Shown here: piece by piece, positions 25,018-34,811 of the stretch
Layout: each line of letters begins with the position of its first letter
Numbering within the stretch: position 1 is the first letter of the stretch
Assembly: GCA_040878325.1 (NCBI GenBank)
Contig: JBBDMM010000009.1
Location: forward strand, 21,557-74,130
Direction: 5' to 3'
Length of the DNA: 52,574 bases
DNA from: Acidimicrobiia bacterium
GTDB taxonomy: Bacteria; Actinomycetota; Acidimicrobiia; Spongiisociales; UBA11373
Program-made: the position numbers and the translations under genes
The notes under the pieces: generated by a model
The model's input: the letters and a program-made list of their open reading frames with translations, nothing else
Database searches by the model: none
Told to the model about the DNA's origin: nothing

Positions 25018-25502
25018 ACCGCTTCGAGGCGCCCAAACCGCTCTCGTGGCTCCTCAACTGGGGCCGCAAGTACTCGCTGTGGATGTTTCAGTTCGGCCTG
25101 GCCTGCTGTGCCATCGAGATGATGGCCGCCTCCGGCCCCCGCTACGACTTCATGCGCTTCGGGATCATCCCGTTGCCCGCCTCGCCGCGCCAGGCCGACC
25201 TGATGATCGTGGCGGGCACGGTCACCGACAAGATGGCGCCGGCGATCCGCAAGCTCTACGACCAGATGCCCGACCCCAAGTACGTCATCTCGATGGGCTC
25301 GTGCGCCAACTGCGGCGGGCCGTATTGGGACTCCTACAGCGTGACCAAGGGCGTCGATCAAATCATCCCTGTCGACGTATACGTGCCGGGTTGCCCCCCT
25401 CGCCCCGAGGCGCTGATGGAGGGCATCGTCCTGCTCCAGCAGCTGATCACCAACGAGAACATCAAGGAGAAGTGGAGCCGGCGTGACCGACAGCCCGTCT
25501 GA
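25005..25502 (+). CDS. nuoB2: NADH-quinone oxidoreductase-like subunit B (cluster 2)
   Basis: This is the N2-cluster subunit. The 165-residue product from GTG 25005 (inside the end of nuoA2) has [24 protein letters not shown] and [13 protein letters not shown], giving all four cluster ligands. The start was chosen because no ATG precedes the conserved [14 protein letters not shown] region and the GTG keeps the usual N-terminal length. Its 3' end overlaps nuoC2 by 20 bases. The sequence is closer to the canonical family than nuoB of cluster 1. Confidence 0.94.
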   Translation: MGVLDRFEAPKPLSWLLNWGRKYSLWMFQFGLACCAIEMMAASGPRYDFMRFGIIPLPASPRQADLMIVAGTVTDKMAPAIRKLYDQMPDPKYVISMGSCANCGGPYWDSYSVTKGVDQIIPVDVYVPGCPPRPEALMEGIVLLQQLITNENIKEKWSRRDRQPV

Positions 25503-26094
25503 CACATCGGCTCCCGCGGCTCCATCGGCGGCGGCAGCCGTCGCCGAGCGCTTTGGGGCCATGGTCGGTGCCGTCGCCACCAGCGGGGACTTCGCCACCG
25601 CCCGCATCCGGGTTACGCCCGACCAGTGGGTGGACACCCACCGCACACTTTCCACGCACCTGCCGTTCTTCTCGTTTCTGTCGGCGATCGACTGGGCGAG
25701 CGAGGTGGCGGTCGGTGATCCGCCGGAAGGCGAGGTGGCGGAGCGTTACGAGGTGTTCACCCGGCTCGCCGACGTGGGCAAGGGCGAAGGGGTGATCATC
25801 TCGACCGACATCTCGAAGGACGACCCGAGGCTCCCCACCTTGATCGAGGTCTTCGGCGGCGCCAACTGGCACGAGCGCGAGGCTCATGAGATGTTCGGCA
25901 TCGTGTTCGAGGGCCATCCCAAACTCGACAACCTGTACCTGCCCGACGGTTTCGAGGGTCACCCGCTCCGCAAGACGTTCCCGCTGCTGAGCCGCGAGGT
26001 GAAGCCGTGGCCGGGCACCGTGGACGTCGAGGCGATGCCCGGCACCGAGAACGTGGAAGCCGACGCGCTCGCGAGCGATGGGGAGGCGGAGTGA
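25483..26094 (+). CDS. nuoC2: NADH-quinone oxidoreductase-like subunit C (cluster 2)
   Basis: This hydrophilic structural subunit pairs with NuoD2. The 203-residue product from GTG 25483 has the 30-kDa signature [17 protein letters not shown] and [13 protein letters not shown]. It has an Ala/Ser/Pro-rich N-terminal segment of about 20 residues and an acidic C-terminal tail of about 35 residues, both absent from the cluster 1 copy. Its stop overlaps the nuoD2 start (GTGA). Confidence 0.93.
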   Translation: MTDSPSDTSAPAAPSAAAAVAERFGAMVGAVATSGDFATARIRVTPDQWVDTHRTLSTHLPFFSFLSAIDWASEVAVGDPPEGEVAERYEVFTRLADVGKGEGVIISTDISKDDPRLPTLIEVFGGANWHEREAHEMFGIVFEGHPKLDNLYLPDGFEGHPLRKTFPLLSREVKPWPGTVDVEAMPGTENVEADALASDGEAE

Positions 26095-27281
26095 CCGACC
26101 AGCACCTCCTTGCCATGCACCACTCCGAGGTCCAGGTCTCGGTGGAGCTGGAGACCCCCGACGTCACGCTCAACATCGGCCCTCAGCATCCGTCGACCCA
26201 CGGCGTGCTCCGCCTGGTGGCGAAGGTGGACGGCGAGGTGATCCAGGAAGTCGAGCCGGTGATCGGGTACATGCACCGCGGCTACGAGAAGCTCGCCGAG
26301 GTCCGCACCTACCCACAGATCGTCGCCCTGGTGTCGCGGATCGACTGGGTGTCGGGGTACGCCAGCGAAGTTCCGCTGATGGTGGCGGTGGAGCGCCTGA
26401 TGGACATCGAGCCGCCGGAACGCGCCCAGTACATCCGGCTGATACTCACCGAGCTGGCGCGCATCTCATCGCATCTGGTGTTCCTCTCGTCCTATCCGCT
26501 CGAACTCGGGGCGGCGACGCCGCTGATGCACGCCCTCCGCGAGCGCGAGCGGGTCCTCGAGCTGATCGAGATGGTCACCGGCGGCCGCTTCCACCCGAAC
26601 TTCAATCGGATCGGCGGCGTCAAGCCTGTCGCCGGGGCAGGCAGCACCCAGAAGAAGGCGTCGCAGGACCTGCCTCAGGGTTTCATCGACCAGACGCTGG
26701 CGGCGATGACGGCCGTGCTCGACGTATGCGACGACATGGATGATCTGGTCGTCGGCAACGAGATCTTCCTCCAGCGCACCAAAGGAGTAGGGCTCATCCC
26801 GGCCGACAAGGCCCTCGCCTTCGGGGTGTCCGGGCCCAACCTGCGAGCCTCCGGAGTGCGCTTCGATCTGCGCAAAACCGATGACTACCTGCCCTACGAC
26901 CGGTTCGACTTCAACATCCCAGCAGGCGAGAACGGCGACTGCTTCGACCGCTACTGGGTCAGGCTGCAGGAGATCCGCGAGGCGGCCAGCATCGTTCGGC
27001 AGGCGGTTACCACGCTCCCGTCGGGTGATCTTCTGGCGAAGGTGCCGCGGATCATCAAGGTGCCCAAGGGTGAGGTGTACGTCCGGGCCGAGAACCCCAA
27101 GGGGGAGATGGGCTACCACATCGTGTCCGAGGGCGGCCGCGGTCCCTACCGCTTGAAGATCCGCTCGGCGTCGTTCTCGAACCTGTCGGTGCTCCCCTGG
27201 CTGCTGAAGGGCCAGTTGGTGCCCGACATCATCGCCATTCTCGGCAGCCTCGACTTCGTGCTCGGGGACGTGGACCGATGA
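26091..27281 (+). CDS. nuoD2: NADH-quinone oxidoreductase-like subunit D (cluster 2), quinone-site Tyr replaced by Trp
   Basis: This is the 49-kDa homologue, 396 residues from GTG 26091 (overlap with nuoC2), a normal length without the extension of the cluster 1 copy. The pocket His is kept (GPQHPSTHG, His 37). The position equal to the Tyr of Thermus Nqo4 Tyr87 is Trp 86 (SRIDWVSGY; codon 26346-26348), whereas cluster 1 has RMDYLS. As I recall it, the Streptomyces NuoD2 also has Trp here, so this may mark a functional subclass. FHPNFNRIGG, NPKGEMGYHIVSEGG and the ending VLGDVDR are present. HRG at residues 62-64 matches the methylated-Arg site of the mitochondrial homologue; cluster 1 has HTG. 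Confidence 0.95.
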   Translation: MTDQHLLAMHHSEVQVSVELETPDVTLNIGPQHPSTHGVLRLVAKVDGEVIQEVEPVIGYMHRGYEKLAEVRTYPQIVALVSRIDWVSGYASEVPLMVAVERLMDIEPPERAQYIRLILTELARISSHLVFLSSYPLELGAATPLMHALRERERVLELIEMVTGGRFHPNFNRIGGVKPVAGAGSTQKKASQDLPQGFIDQTLAAMTAVLDVCDDMDDLVVGNEIFLQRTKGVGLIPADKALAFGVSGPNLRASGVRFDLRKTDDYLPYDRFDFNIPAGENGDCFDRYWVRLQEIREAASIVRQAVTTLPSGDLLAKVPRIIKVPKGEVYVRAENPKGEMGYHIVSEGGRGPYRLKIRSASFSNLSVLPWLLKGQLVPDIIAILGSLDFVLGDVDR

Positions 27282-28303
27282 CGGCGTTGTTCGAGAACTT
27301 CTGGGTGCTGCTGGCGCTGAAGGTCCTGATCATCGCCGCCGTGATCCCCGGTGTCGCCCTGGTGTTCATCTTCGCCGAGCTGAAGATCTCGGCCCACATG
27401 CAGTCCCGCATCGGTCCGTACTTTGCCGGAGGGCGGTGGGGATGGGCGCAGCCCCTGGCCGACGGCATCAAGTTCATGCAGAAGGAGGACCTGGTCCCGG
27501 CCGACGCCGACCGGCCCGTCTTCAAATTTGCCCCGATGGTGGTGCTGATGGGCACGCTGGCGGTGTTCGTGATCGTGCCGTTCGGACCCAACCTGATCGT
27601 CCGTGACCTCGACGTCGGCATCTTCTTCGCATTGGCTGCCGGATCGGTCACGACCATCGGCGTGCTGATGGCCGGCTGGTCGTCGGCCAACAAGTACTCG
27701 TTGATGGGTGGCCTCCGTGCCGGCGCTCAGTTGATCGCCTATGAGTTGCCGCTCCTGCTGGCGGTCGTCGGCGTGGTCATCCAGGCGGGCACGATGTCGA
27801 TGAACGGCATCGTCGCCGCCCAGATCGAGCCAGTGTTCCACATCGGCGAGGTCGCCATACGGCTGCCCTTCCTGCTCCAGGGGCAGGTGATCGGGTTCGC
27901 CATTTTCATGATTGCCGCCCTCGCCGAGTTGAACCGGACGCCGTTCGACATGCCGATCGCCGAGTCCGAACTGGTGATGGGCTACCTGACCGAGTACTCC
28001 GGCATCCGCTTCACGATGTTCTTCCTCGCCGAGTACGCCGGGATGTTCTCGATGTCGGCGATCGCGTCCACCCTGTTCCTCGGTGGCTACTACCTGCCGG
28101 GCATCCCGCTCGGGGCGCTCGACTACCTCGGTCCCCTGATCCTGATGGGGAAGGTGAGCTTCCTGGTGTTCGTGATCATCTGGATGCGGTGGACCTTCCC
28201 CCGCTTGCGCGAGGACCAGCTGCAGGCGCTCGCCTGGCACTGGTTGATCCCTCTGGCGTTGGCGAACATCGCGGTGACCGCGGTCGCAAAGGTGGTTTTC
28301 TGA
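27278..28303 (+). CDS. nuoH2: NADH-quinone oxidoreductase-like subunit H (cluster 2)
   Basis: The ND1 homologue has 341 residues and about eight helices, with [43 protein letters not shown] and [15 protein letters not shown]. The coupling loop is intact, so the subunit looks functional. The ATG overlaps the nuoD2 stop (ATGA), which puts nuoH directly after nuoD where nuoE, F and G stand in cluster 1. A 28-bp gap containing GGGGAGGGA leads to nuoI2. Confidence 0.95.
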   Translation: MTALFENFWVLLALKVLIIAAVIPGVALVFIFAELKISAHMQSRIGPYFAGGRWGWAQPLADGIKFMQKEDLVPADADRPVFKFAPMVVLMGTLAVFVIVPFGPNLIVRDLDVGIFFALAAGSVTTIGVLMAGWSSANKYSLMGGLRAGAQLIAYELPLLLAVVGVVIQAGTMSMNGIVAAQIEPVFHIGEVAIRLPFLLQGQVIGFAIFMIAALAELNRTPFDMPIAESELVMGYLTEYSGIRFTMFFLAEYAGMFSMSAIASTLFLGGYYLPGIPLGALDYLGPLILMGKVSFLVFVIIWMRWTFPRLREDQLQALAWHWLIPLALANIAVTAVAKVVF

Positions 28304-28331
28304 TGTTCTACATTCCCCCCGGGGAGGGACC

Positions 28332-28808
28332 GTGGCGTTGAAGCTTCCGAAGGTGCCGGGAATCGGCCTGGGTAAGGGCATGTGGCTGACGCTGCGCACC
28401 CTGTTCAAGCGGCCGGTGACCATCAACTACCCGAAGGAGAAGGAGATCCCCGTGCCGCGGGCGCGCGGGGTGATCGCCCTCGACGTGGAGGCGTGCACCG
28501 TCTGCATGTTGTGTGCCCGGGAGTGCCCCGACTGGTGCATCTATATCGAGGGTCATAAGGAGATGCAGCCGCCGGCGAAGGAAGGCGGGCGCCCGCGCAG
28601 CCGGGCCACGCTCGACCGCTTCGACATCGATTACGCCCTATGCATGTACTGCGGCATCTGCGTCGAGGTGTGCCCGTTCGATGCCCTGTTCTGGTCGCCG
28701 GAGTACGAGTACTCGGAAGGGTCGATGTCGGCGATGCTTCATGACAAGGAGCGCCTCACCGACTGGCTCGCCACCGTGCCCTCCGCTCCCCCGCTGGAGA
28801 AGAACTGA
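28332..28808 (+). CDS. nuoI2: NADH-quinone oxidoreductase-like subunit I (cluster 2)
   Basis: The TYKY homologue has 158 residues and both [4Fe-4S] motifs intact: [12 protein letters not shown] and [12 protein letters not shown]. The GTG 28332 start has GGGGAGGGA as Shine-Dalgarno. With no NuoG in this cluster, NuoI2 would be the electron entry point, as in ferredoxin-using complex I relatives; that is inference. Its length is normal, unlike the repeat-extended cluster 1 copy. The stop overlaps the nuoJ2 ATG. Confidence 0.95.
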   Translation: MALKLPKVPGIGLGKGMWLTLRTLFKRPVTINYPKEKEIPVPRARGVIALDVEACTVCMLCARECPDWCIYIEGHKEMQPPAKEGGRPRSRATLDRFDIDYALCMYCGICVEVCPFDALFWSPEYEYSEGSMSAMLHDKERLTDWLATVPSAPPLEKN

Positions 28809-29347
28809 TGGACGTGGGGGCGTGGATCGACTGGACCCTGGACTGGCTGTCGAACGCGCAGAACGTGCTGTTCGTCGTAATGGCGCTGGCGATGGTGGCG
28901 GCGGCCTTGCGCGTCGTCACCAGCCCCAACGTGGTCCATGCGGCGCTGATGCTGGTGGTCGCCCTCGGGGGTTCGGCGGTGCTGTTTCTGATGCTGGGGG
29001 CGGAGTTCGTGGCCTGGGCGCTGGTGCTCGTCTACATCGGCGCCGTGGTCGTGCTGTTCCTCTTCGGCATCATGATCACCCGGGCGCCAACCGGACGCGA
29101 CCCGGTTCGCCTCGACCACAAGCGGCGCTGGCCGGCGGCGCTGGTGGCTTTCGCCACCTTCGTCACCTTGGCGTCGGTGAGCGTGGCGGCCTTTGAGGAC
29201 GCGGTGATCGAGGGGCAGGTCACCCGGACCGACGAACTTGGCGAGCTGCTGTTCACCCGCTACGTGATTCCGTTCGAAGCCGTGTCGTTCGTCCTGCTGG
29301 CCGCCCTGATCGGCGGCATCGTCCTCGCCCGGAAGGACCCTGAGTGA
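28808..29347 (+). CDS. nuoJ2: NADH-quinone oxidoreductase-like subunit J (cluster 2)
   Basis: The ND6 homologue has 179 residues and five predicted helices. The conserved helix 3 appears as [20 protein letters not shown]. The ATG overlaps the nuoI2 stop (TGATG). The C-terminal half carries a loop with [19 protein letters not shown] before the last helix, as in other NuoJ proteins. Confidence 0.93.
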   Translation: MDVGAWIDWTLDWLSNAQNVLFVVMALAMVAAALRVVTSPNVVHAALMLVVALGGSAVLFLMLGAEFVAWALVLVYIGAVVVLFLFGIMITRAPTGRDPVRLDHKRRWPAALVAFATFVTLASVSVAAFEDAVIEGQVTRTDELGELLFTRYVIPFEAVSFVLLAALIGGIVLARKDPE

Positions 29348-29652
29348 TGCTGGTCACCCAGTTCCTCATCCTCGGCGCCCTCCTCTTCTCCATCGGGATC
29401 TACGGCGTATTGGTGCGTCGGAACGCGGTCCTGGTGCTGCTCTCGATCGAACTGATGCTGGCCGCGGTGAACATCAACCTGGTGGCATTCGGTGCGTTCC
29501 TCCAGGACACGATGCTCGGTGGCCAGGCATTCGCCTTGTTCGTGATCACCATCGCCGCGGCCGAAGTCGGCATCGGCCTGGCGATCGTGGTGCTCATATT
29601 CCGCAACCGGTCGTCGGCGAACGTCGACGAACTAGATCTGATGCGGTGGTGA
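29347..29652 (+). CDS. nuoK2: NADH-quinone oxidoreductase-like subunit K (cluster 2)
   Basis: The ND4L homologue has 101 residues and three helices, with conserved Glu residues in [13 protein letters not shown] and [12 protein letters not shown]. The start is ATG 29347 (TGATG overlap with nuoJ2); a GTG one codon earlier at 29344 is equally possible. GGAAGGA lies just upstream. Four bases separate the stop from the nuoL2 ATG. Confidence 0.94.
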   Translation: MLVTQFLILGALLFSIGIYGVLVRRNAVLVLLSIELMLAAVNINLVAFGAFLQDTMLGGQAFALFVITIAAAEVGIGLAIVVLIFRNRSSANVDELDLMRW

Positions 29653-29656
29653 GCCG

Positions 29657-31705
29657 ATGAGCCCGACCCTTGCGCTGTTCGCTCTTCAGGCCCACGAGCC
29701 GGGGCACCTGTCCGACGGCGGGGTGCTCGCCGAGTTCGCCTGGCTGATACCCCTCGTCCCCCTGGTGCTGATGGTCGCCATCGTCTTCGTCGGCAAGCGC
29801 CTTCCGTACAAGGGATGGGAGCTGGCCGAGGCGGCGATGCTGTTCGTGGCCGTCTACGGCGTGACGCTGCTGGTCATGAACGCCTCAGGCGGCATCTACC
29901 ACGAGGGGTCGGTCGAAATCGCCCGGATCGGGGCCTACACGATCGAGTGGGGATGGGTGGTCGACGGCCTTTCCATCATGATGTATTCGGTGGTCGGCGT
30001 GGTGGGTCTGGCGGTGTTCACCTACTCCAAGGGCTACATGATGGGCGACGTCCGTTACACCTGGTTCTTCGCGGCGTTCACCCTCTTCGCCGGGGCGATG
30101 CTGGTGCTGGTCTCCTCGGCGAACATGATCCAGCTGCTCGTCGGCTGGGAGCTGGTGGGCCTGGCGTCCTACCTGTTGATCGGTCACTACTGGGAGGACC
30201 ACTCCAACAACGCCGCGGCGATCAAGGCCTTCCTGACCAACAAGATCGCCGACGTGGGGTTGGTCATCGGGATCATCATCATCGGCGTCACCGTTGGGTC
30301 GTTCCGGTTCAACGACGTGCTCAGTGCGGTATTCGAGGGCGATTCGGCCCTGGCCCAGGTGGCATTCTGGGCAGGTCTGGCGCTCTTCATCGGGGCGATG
30401 GGCAAGAGCGCCCAGTTCCCCTTCCATGTGTGGCTCCCCGACGCCATGGCAGGCCCCACCCCGGTGTCGTCCCTGATGCACGCCGCCACCATGGTCACCG
30501 CCGGGGTGTACCTGCTGGGAAGGATGTTCCCGTTCTATCAGTCGGACGTGTTCGCCGCCGACGTCAAAACGATCATCATCGTCATCGGGGCAATCACCCT
30601 CTTTGCCATGGGCCTCATCGCCCTGGTCCAGGACGACATCAAGAAGGTGCTGGCGTATTCGACCCTGTCGCAGCTGGGATACATGACCGTGGCGATGGGG
30701 GCGGGGGCATACACCGCCGGCCTGTTCCACCTATTCACTCACGCCTTCTTCAAGGGCCTGCTCTTCCTCGCCGCCGGGTCGGTGATCCATGCGGTCCACT
30801 CCAACAACATGAGCGACATGGGTGGCCTGCGAAAATCGATGCCCTGGACGTACAAGACGTTCTTGGTGGGGTCGCTCGCGCTTGCAGGCATCTTTCCGCT
30901 GGCCGGCTTCTGGTCGAAGGACGAGATCCTCGCCTCCATCTCCTACGACGCCGGGCACGGGGGCGGGACCGTCGCCTCGGTGGTGCTGTGGATCGCCATC
31001 GCGGGCGCCTTCGTCACCGCGTTCTACATGGCACGGGCGGTCTATCTCACCTTCTTCGGCGAGTACAAGGGTCATGCCCATCCGCACGAGTCGCCGAAGA
31101 TCATGACCTATCCGCTGATCGGCCTCGCCGGGCTGTCCATCGTGGCCGGCTTCGTCAATGTCCCGGGGGTGTACACCGGCTTCACCGAATGGCTCGCCGC
31201 CCGTCCGTTCCCGATGGGCGACCATCATGCCGAGTCCATCAACTTCGCCCTCGCCGCCATCGGGCTGCTGGTTGCTCTCGCCGGAATCGGCGCCGGAACC
31301 CGCCTGTGGCGCAAGGACGCCGCCACCCAGGCGGAACGCGATCGGTTCCGGATTCCGGTGTTGTATCCGGTGCTCGAGCACAAGTACTACATCGACGACT
31401 TCTATCGGGTGGCGCTGGTCGATCCGATCAGGGGGCCGGTGGCACGGTTCGTCAACTGGACGAACACCTATGTCATCGACGCGGTGGTGAACGCCTTTGG
31501 CGGGTTGAGCATGGTCTTGGCGAAGGGCGTCTACCGCGGGATCGATCAGCGAGGGATCGACCTGGCGATCAACGCCGTCGCCGGAGCGACCGGGGAGGCG
31601 GGGGAGGCCCTTCGCCACACGACGACCGGGCGGGTACAGCAGTACGCAGGAGCCTTGTTTGCAGGAGCGGTGCTCCTGGTGCTCGGTTTGCTGATCTTCA
31701 CGTAG
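29657..31705 (+). CDS. nuoL2: NADH-quinone oxidoreductase-like subunit L (cluster 2)
   Basis: The ND5 homologue has 682 residues, 60 more than the cluster 1 copy. Conserved parts are LVGWELVGLASYLLIG, GKSAQFPFHVWLPDAMAGP, HAATMVTAGVYLLGR and DIKKVLAYSTLSQLG. The extra length is at the N-terminus and in the C-terminal lateral-helix region (VLEHKYYIDDFYRVAL). All proton-path lysines and the key Glu appear to be in place, so pumping is expected. The stop is followed by a strong GGAGGAGG Shine-Dalgarno for nuoM2. Confidence 0.95.
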   Translation: MSPTLALFALQAHEPGHLSDGGVLAEFAWLIPLVPLVLMVAIVFVGKRLPYKGWELAEAAMLFVAVYGVTLLVMNASGGIYHEGSVEIARIGAYTIEWGWVVDGLSIMMYSVVGVVGLAVFTYSKGYMMGDVRYTWFFAAFTLFAGAMLVLVSSANMIQLLVGWELVGLASYLLIGHYWEDHSNNAAAIKAFLTNKIADVGLVIGIIIIGVTVGSFRFNDVLSAVFEGDSALAQVAFWAGLALFIGAMGKSAQFPFHVWLPDAMAGPTPVSSLMHAATMVTAGVYLLGRMFPFYQSDVFAADVKTIIIVIGAITLFAMGLIALVQDDIKKVLAYSTLSQLGYMTVAMGAGAYTAGLFHLFTHAFFKGLLFLAAGSVIHAVHSNNMSDMGGLRKSMPWTYKTFLVGSLALAGIFPLAGFWSKDEILASISYDAGHGGGTVASVVLWIAIAGAFVTAFYMARAVYLTFFGEYKGHAHPHESPKIMTYPLIGLAGLSIVAGFVNVPGVYTGFTEWLAARPFPMGDHHAESINFALAAIGLLVALAGIGAGTRLWRKDAATQAERDRFRIPVLYPVLEHKYYIDDFYRVALVDPIRGPVARFVNWTNTYVIDAVVNAFGGLSMVLAKGVYRGIDQRGIDLAINAVAGATGEAGEALRHTTTGRVQQYAGALFAGAVLLVLGLLIFT

Positions 31706-31721
31706 GAGGAGGACGAGCGTG

Positions 31722-33293
31722 ATGGAGATGTTCGACGACGGGTGGGGCCTGAGCCTCATCGTGTTCCTGCCCCTTGCGGGCGCGGGGCTGATATTGCTGT
31801 TGCCCAAGGCGCAGGAAGCCCTGATCAAGCTCGTGGGGCTGGCGTCTGCCCTGCTGTCGTTCGCGGCGTCGGTCGTCGCCATTCTGCGGTTCGACTTCGG
31901 GGCCGCCGAGCAGTTCCAGTTCGGCACCGACCTCTCGTGGATCTCCGCCATCGGCTCGCGGTATCACATCGGCATCGACGGCATCAGCCTGCCCCTCCTC
32001 GTCCTCTCGACGCTGATGACCGTGCTGGCGATCGTCTACTCGTGGCACCACTGGCCGGAGCCGCACAACCCGAAGGCGTTCCTGGTGCTGCTGCTGCTGC
32101 TTGCCACCGGGATGAACGGCACCTTCGTCGCTCTCGACCTGGTGCTTTTCTTCATCTTCTTCGAGCTGGTGCTCCTCCCGATGTACTTCATGATCGGGAT
32201 CTGGGGCGACCGCGCCAAGATCCGGCTGCCGGGGTTCCGCCGCGAAGTGGAGACGAGGCTCTACGCCTCGATCAAGTTCTTCCTGTTCACGCTGTTCGGC
32301 TCCGCCTTCATGCTCCTCGGGTTCCTGGCGCTCTACTTCAAGAGCGATCCGCACACCTTCGACATGGTCGCCCTGGCCGAGGCCGGCCAGATGGGACTAT
32401 TCGACGGAACCTTCGGCGCGTGGGTGTTCGCCGCCCTCTTCATCGGATTCGCGGTGAAGGTGCCGATGTGGCCGCTGCACACCTGGTTGCCGGATGCCCA
32501 CACCGCCGCCCCCACCGTGGGCTCGGTGCTCCTGGCCGCCATCCTCTTGAAGCTGGGTTCTTACGGCTTCATCCGGATCAGCCTGCCGATCCTCCCGCAG
32601 CAGGCACAGGACTGGGCGCCGATCATCGCGGTACTGGCGGTGATCGCCATCATCTACGGGGCGTTGGCCTGTCTGGCCCAGACCGACCTGAAACGGCTCA
32701 TCGCGTTCTCGTCGGTGGGGCACATGGGCTTCGTTATGCTCGGCATCTCGACCCTGACGGATGTGGGCATCAATGCCGCCGTCATCGGGATGGTCGCCCA
32801 CGGAATCATCACGGGGATGCTGTTCTTCCTCGCCGGATCGATGCAGCATCGGTACCACACGCGTGACATGGCCCGCCTCGGCGGGAACATGAAGACGCTG
32901 CCGATCATCGGTGGCTTGTTGGCGTTCACCGCGATGGCCTCACTCGGCCTCCCCGGCCTCGCCGGCTTCTGGGGCGAGTTCATGGCGCTGCTGGCGTCGT
33001 TCAACCCGCTCGACGGGCTCAGCCTTGCGCTGTTCCGGATGGCGATGGTGGTCGGCGCGGTCGGCACCGTGCTCACCGCCGGCTACATGCTGTGGATGCT
33101 CCAGAAGGTCAACCTCGGGGAGCCCTCCGAGGAATGGGCCGGCAAGGACCTCCACGACGCCGACAAGTTCGAATTGGCGGCGTGGGTGCCGCTGGTGCTC
33201 GGCATCGTGGCCATCGGCGTGTACCCCAAGATCGTCTTCGGCGCCACCAACGACGCGGTCTCCGAGCTGGTTCGCCGGGCGTTCGGGGGCTGA
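31722..33293 (+). CDS. nuoM2: NADH-quinone oxidoreductase-like subunit M (cluster 2)
   Basis: The ND4 homologue has 523 residues from ATG 31722 (a GTG at 31719 is also possible), behind the best Shine-Dalgarno in the cluster (GGAGGAGG, 31705-31712). Motifs are FIFFELVLLPMYFMIGIWG, PMWPLHTWLPDAHTAAP and DLKRLIAFSSVGHMG. Antiporter-like pump subunit with about fourteen helices. The stop directly abuts the nuoN2 GTG (TGAGTG). Confidence 0.95.
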   Translation: MEMFDDGWGLSLIVFLPLAGAGLILLLPKAQEALIKLVGLASALLSFAASVVAILRFDFGAAEQFQFGTDLSWISAIGSRYHIGIDGISLPLLVLSTLMTVLAIVYSWHHWPEPHNPKAFLVLLLLLATGMNGTFVALDLVLFFIFFELVLLPMYFMIGIWGDRAKIRLPGFRREVETRLYASIKFFLFTLFGSAFMLLGFLALYFKSDPHTFDMVALAEAGQMGLFDGTFGAWVFAALFIGFAVKVPMWPLHTWLPDAHTAAPTVGSVLLAAILLKLGSYGFIRISLPILPQQAQDWAPIIAVLAVIAIIYGALACLAQTDLKRLIAFSSVGHMGFVMLGISTLTDVGINAAVIGMVAHGIITGMLFFLAGSMQHRYHTRDMARLGGNMKTLPIIGGLLAFTAMASLGLPGLAGFWGEFMALLASFNPLDGLSLALFRMAMVVGAVGTVLTAGYMLWMLQKVNLGEPSEEWAGKDLHDADKFELAAWVPLVLGIVAIGVYPKIVFGATNDAVSELVRRAFGG

Positions 33294-34811
33294 GTGTTCG
33301 ATTACCACGCCCTCGCCCCTGAACTGATCATCGGCATCGCCCTGCTGGCGACGATCGTCGCCGACCTGGTGTTGCCCGATCGGCTCAAGTACCTGGTGGG
33401 GGTGACCGCGCTGCTGGGGCTGGTGGCTGCGGCCGTTCCCCTGCTCACCCTGGCGCTCTGTGGCGATATCAGCGGATGCACCGACACCGGCACCAGGACG
33501 TTCTTCGGGGGGTCGTATGTGGTCGACGACTTCGCCCTCGTCCTCAAGGGGCTATTCATCGTCTCGGGCGTGCTGTCGCTGCTGCTGTCGGTGGGGTACC
33601 TCGAGAGCGACGACTACTACCAGGGCGAGTTCTACTTCCTCCTGCTCGCCTCGGTCACCGGCGCGCTGATCATGGCCTCCTCCCGTGACCTCCTGACGAT
33701 GTTCGTTGGCCTCGAGCTGGTGTCGGCGCCGGCGTTCCTGCTGGCCGGCTGGAGGAAGGGCGATCTGCGGAGCAATGAGGCCTCGCTGAAGTTCTTCCTG
33801 ACAGGGGTGCTCTCGGTGGCGGTGATGCTGATGGGGATGTCCCTGATCTATGGGCTGACCGGCCAGTTGACCTTCGGGGGCATCGCCTCGGCTGCATCGG
33901 TGAGCGGTGTGGGTGACTCGCCGGCGTTCGTCCTCGGGGTCGTGTTCGTGCTCGTGGGCTTTGCGTTCAAGGTGTCGGCGGTGCCGTTCCACTTCTGGGC
34001 GCCGGACACCTATCAGGGCGCTCCGACCCCGGTGGCGGCCTATCTCTCGGTTGGCTCGAAGGCCGCGGGAGTGGTGGGGCTGCTGGCGCTCTGCTACCAG
34101 GCGTTCTCGACGGTCCCCGAGATCTGGGGTCCCCTCCTGTGGGTGCTGGCGGTTGCCTCGATGACGGTGGGGAATCTCATCGCCCTCAAGCAGACCAACA
34201 TCGTTCGCCTGCTCGGCTACTCGTCGATCGCCCAGGGCGGTTTCATCCTGGTGCCGTTCGCGATGGCGGCCTCGTACGACACCGTGGGCCTGTCGGATGC
34301 ATTCTTCGCCTCGGTGACGTACGTGCTGGTCTATGCCTTCATGAACCTGGGGGCGTTTGCGGTGGTGATCGCAGTGGCCGCCAAGACCGAGAGCGGCGAG
34401 ATCGAGGATTGGGGAGGGCTGAACCGGTACGCGCCGGGACTGGCGGCACTACTAGGGCTCTTCTTCTTCTCTTTGGCCGGTATCCCGCCGCTGGCCGGAT
34501 GGTTCGCCAAGTTCGTGATGTTCCGGGCGGTCATCGGCGTGTTCGAGTCTCCCTGGGCGGTGGCGCTGGCGGTGATCGCCGCGGTGAACGCGGTGATCGC
34601 ACTCGTCTACTACGCCAAGGTGGTCAAGACGGTGTACATGGACGCGGTGCCTGTCACGGTCCCGGTCGACCGGGCCACCCAGACGCCGGTGGCTCGCCCG
34701 CTCGCCCTGGCGATCGGCGTCACCGCGGCGATGGTCATCGCCGTCGGTTTCTTCCCCCAGATCCTCGCCTTCTTCGGAGAAATCACGGAGCGGCTGGTAG
34801 CGGGGCCGTAG
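33294..34811 (+). CDS. nuoN2: NADH-quinone oxidoreductase-like subunit N (cluster 2)
   Basis: The ND2 homologue has 505 residues from GTG 33294. Seen are GLELVSAPAFLLAGWRKGD with the conserved Glu, SNEASLKFFLTG, FKVSAVPFHFWAPDTYQGAP and IVRLLGYSSIAQGG. It ends the second cluster. Immediately after its stop the intergenic repeats resume (element 12), in contrast to the repeat-free interior of the cluster. Confidence 0.95.
   Translation: MFDYHALAPELIIGIALLATIVADLVLPDRLKYLVGVTALLGLVAAAVPLLTLALCGDISGCTDTGTRTFFGGSYVVDDFALVLKGLFIVSGVLSLLLSVGYLESDDYYQGEFYFLLLASVTGALIMASSRDLLTMFVGLELVSAPAFLLAGWRKGDLRSNEASLKFFLTGVLSVAVMLMGMSLIYGLTGQLTFGGIASAASVSGVGDSPAFVLGVVFVLVGFAFKVSAVPFHFWAPDTYQGAPTPVAAYLSVGSKAAGVVGLLALCYQAFSTVPEIWGPLLWVLAVASMTVGNLIALKQTNIVRLLGYSSIAQGGFILVPFAMAASYDTVGLSDAFFASVTYVLVYAFMNLGAFAVVIAVAAKTESGEIEDWGGLNRYAPGLAALLGLFFFSLAGIPPLAGWFAKFVMFRAVIGVFESPWAVALAVIAAVNAVIALVYYAKVVKTVYMDAVPVTVPVDRATQTPVARPLALAIGVTAAMVIAVGFFPQILAFFGEITERLVAGP

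Noticed and set aside
24649-34811. Cluster 2 as an Mrp antiporter or membrane-bound hydrogenase
   Set aside because: NuoB, C, D and I homologues with N2 and N6 ligands are present, NuoA/J/K are clear, and NuoD2 lacks the N- and C-terminal CxxC pairs of a NiFe hydrogenase.
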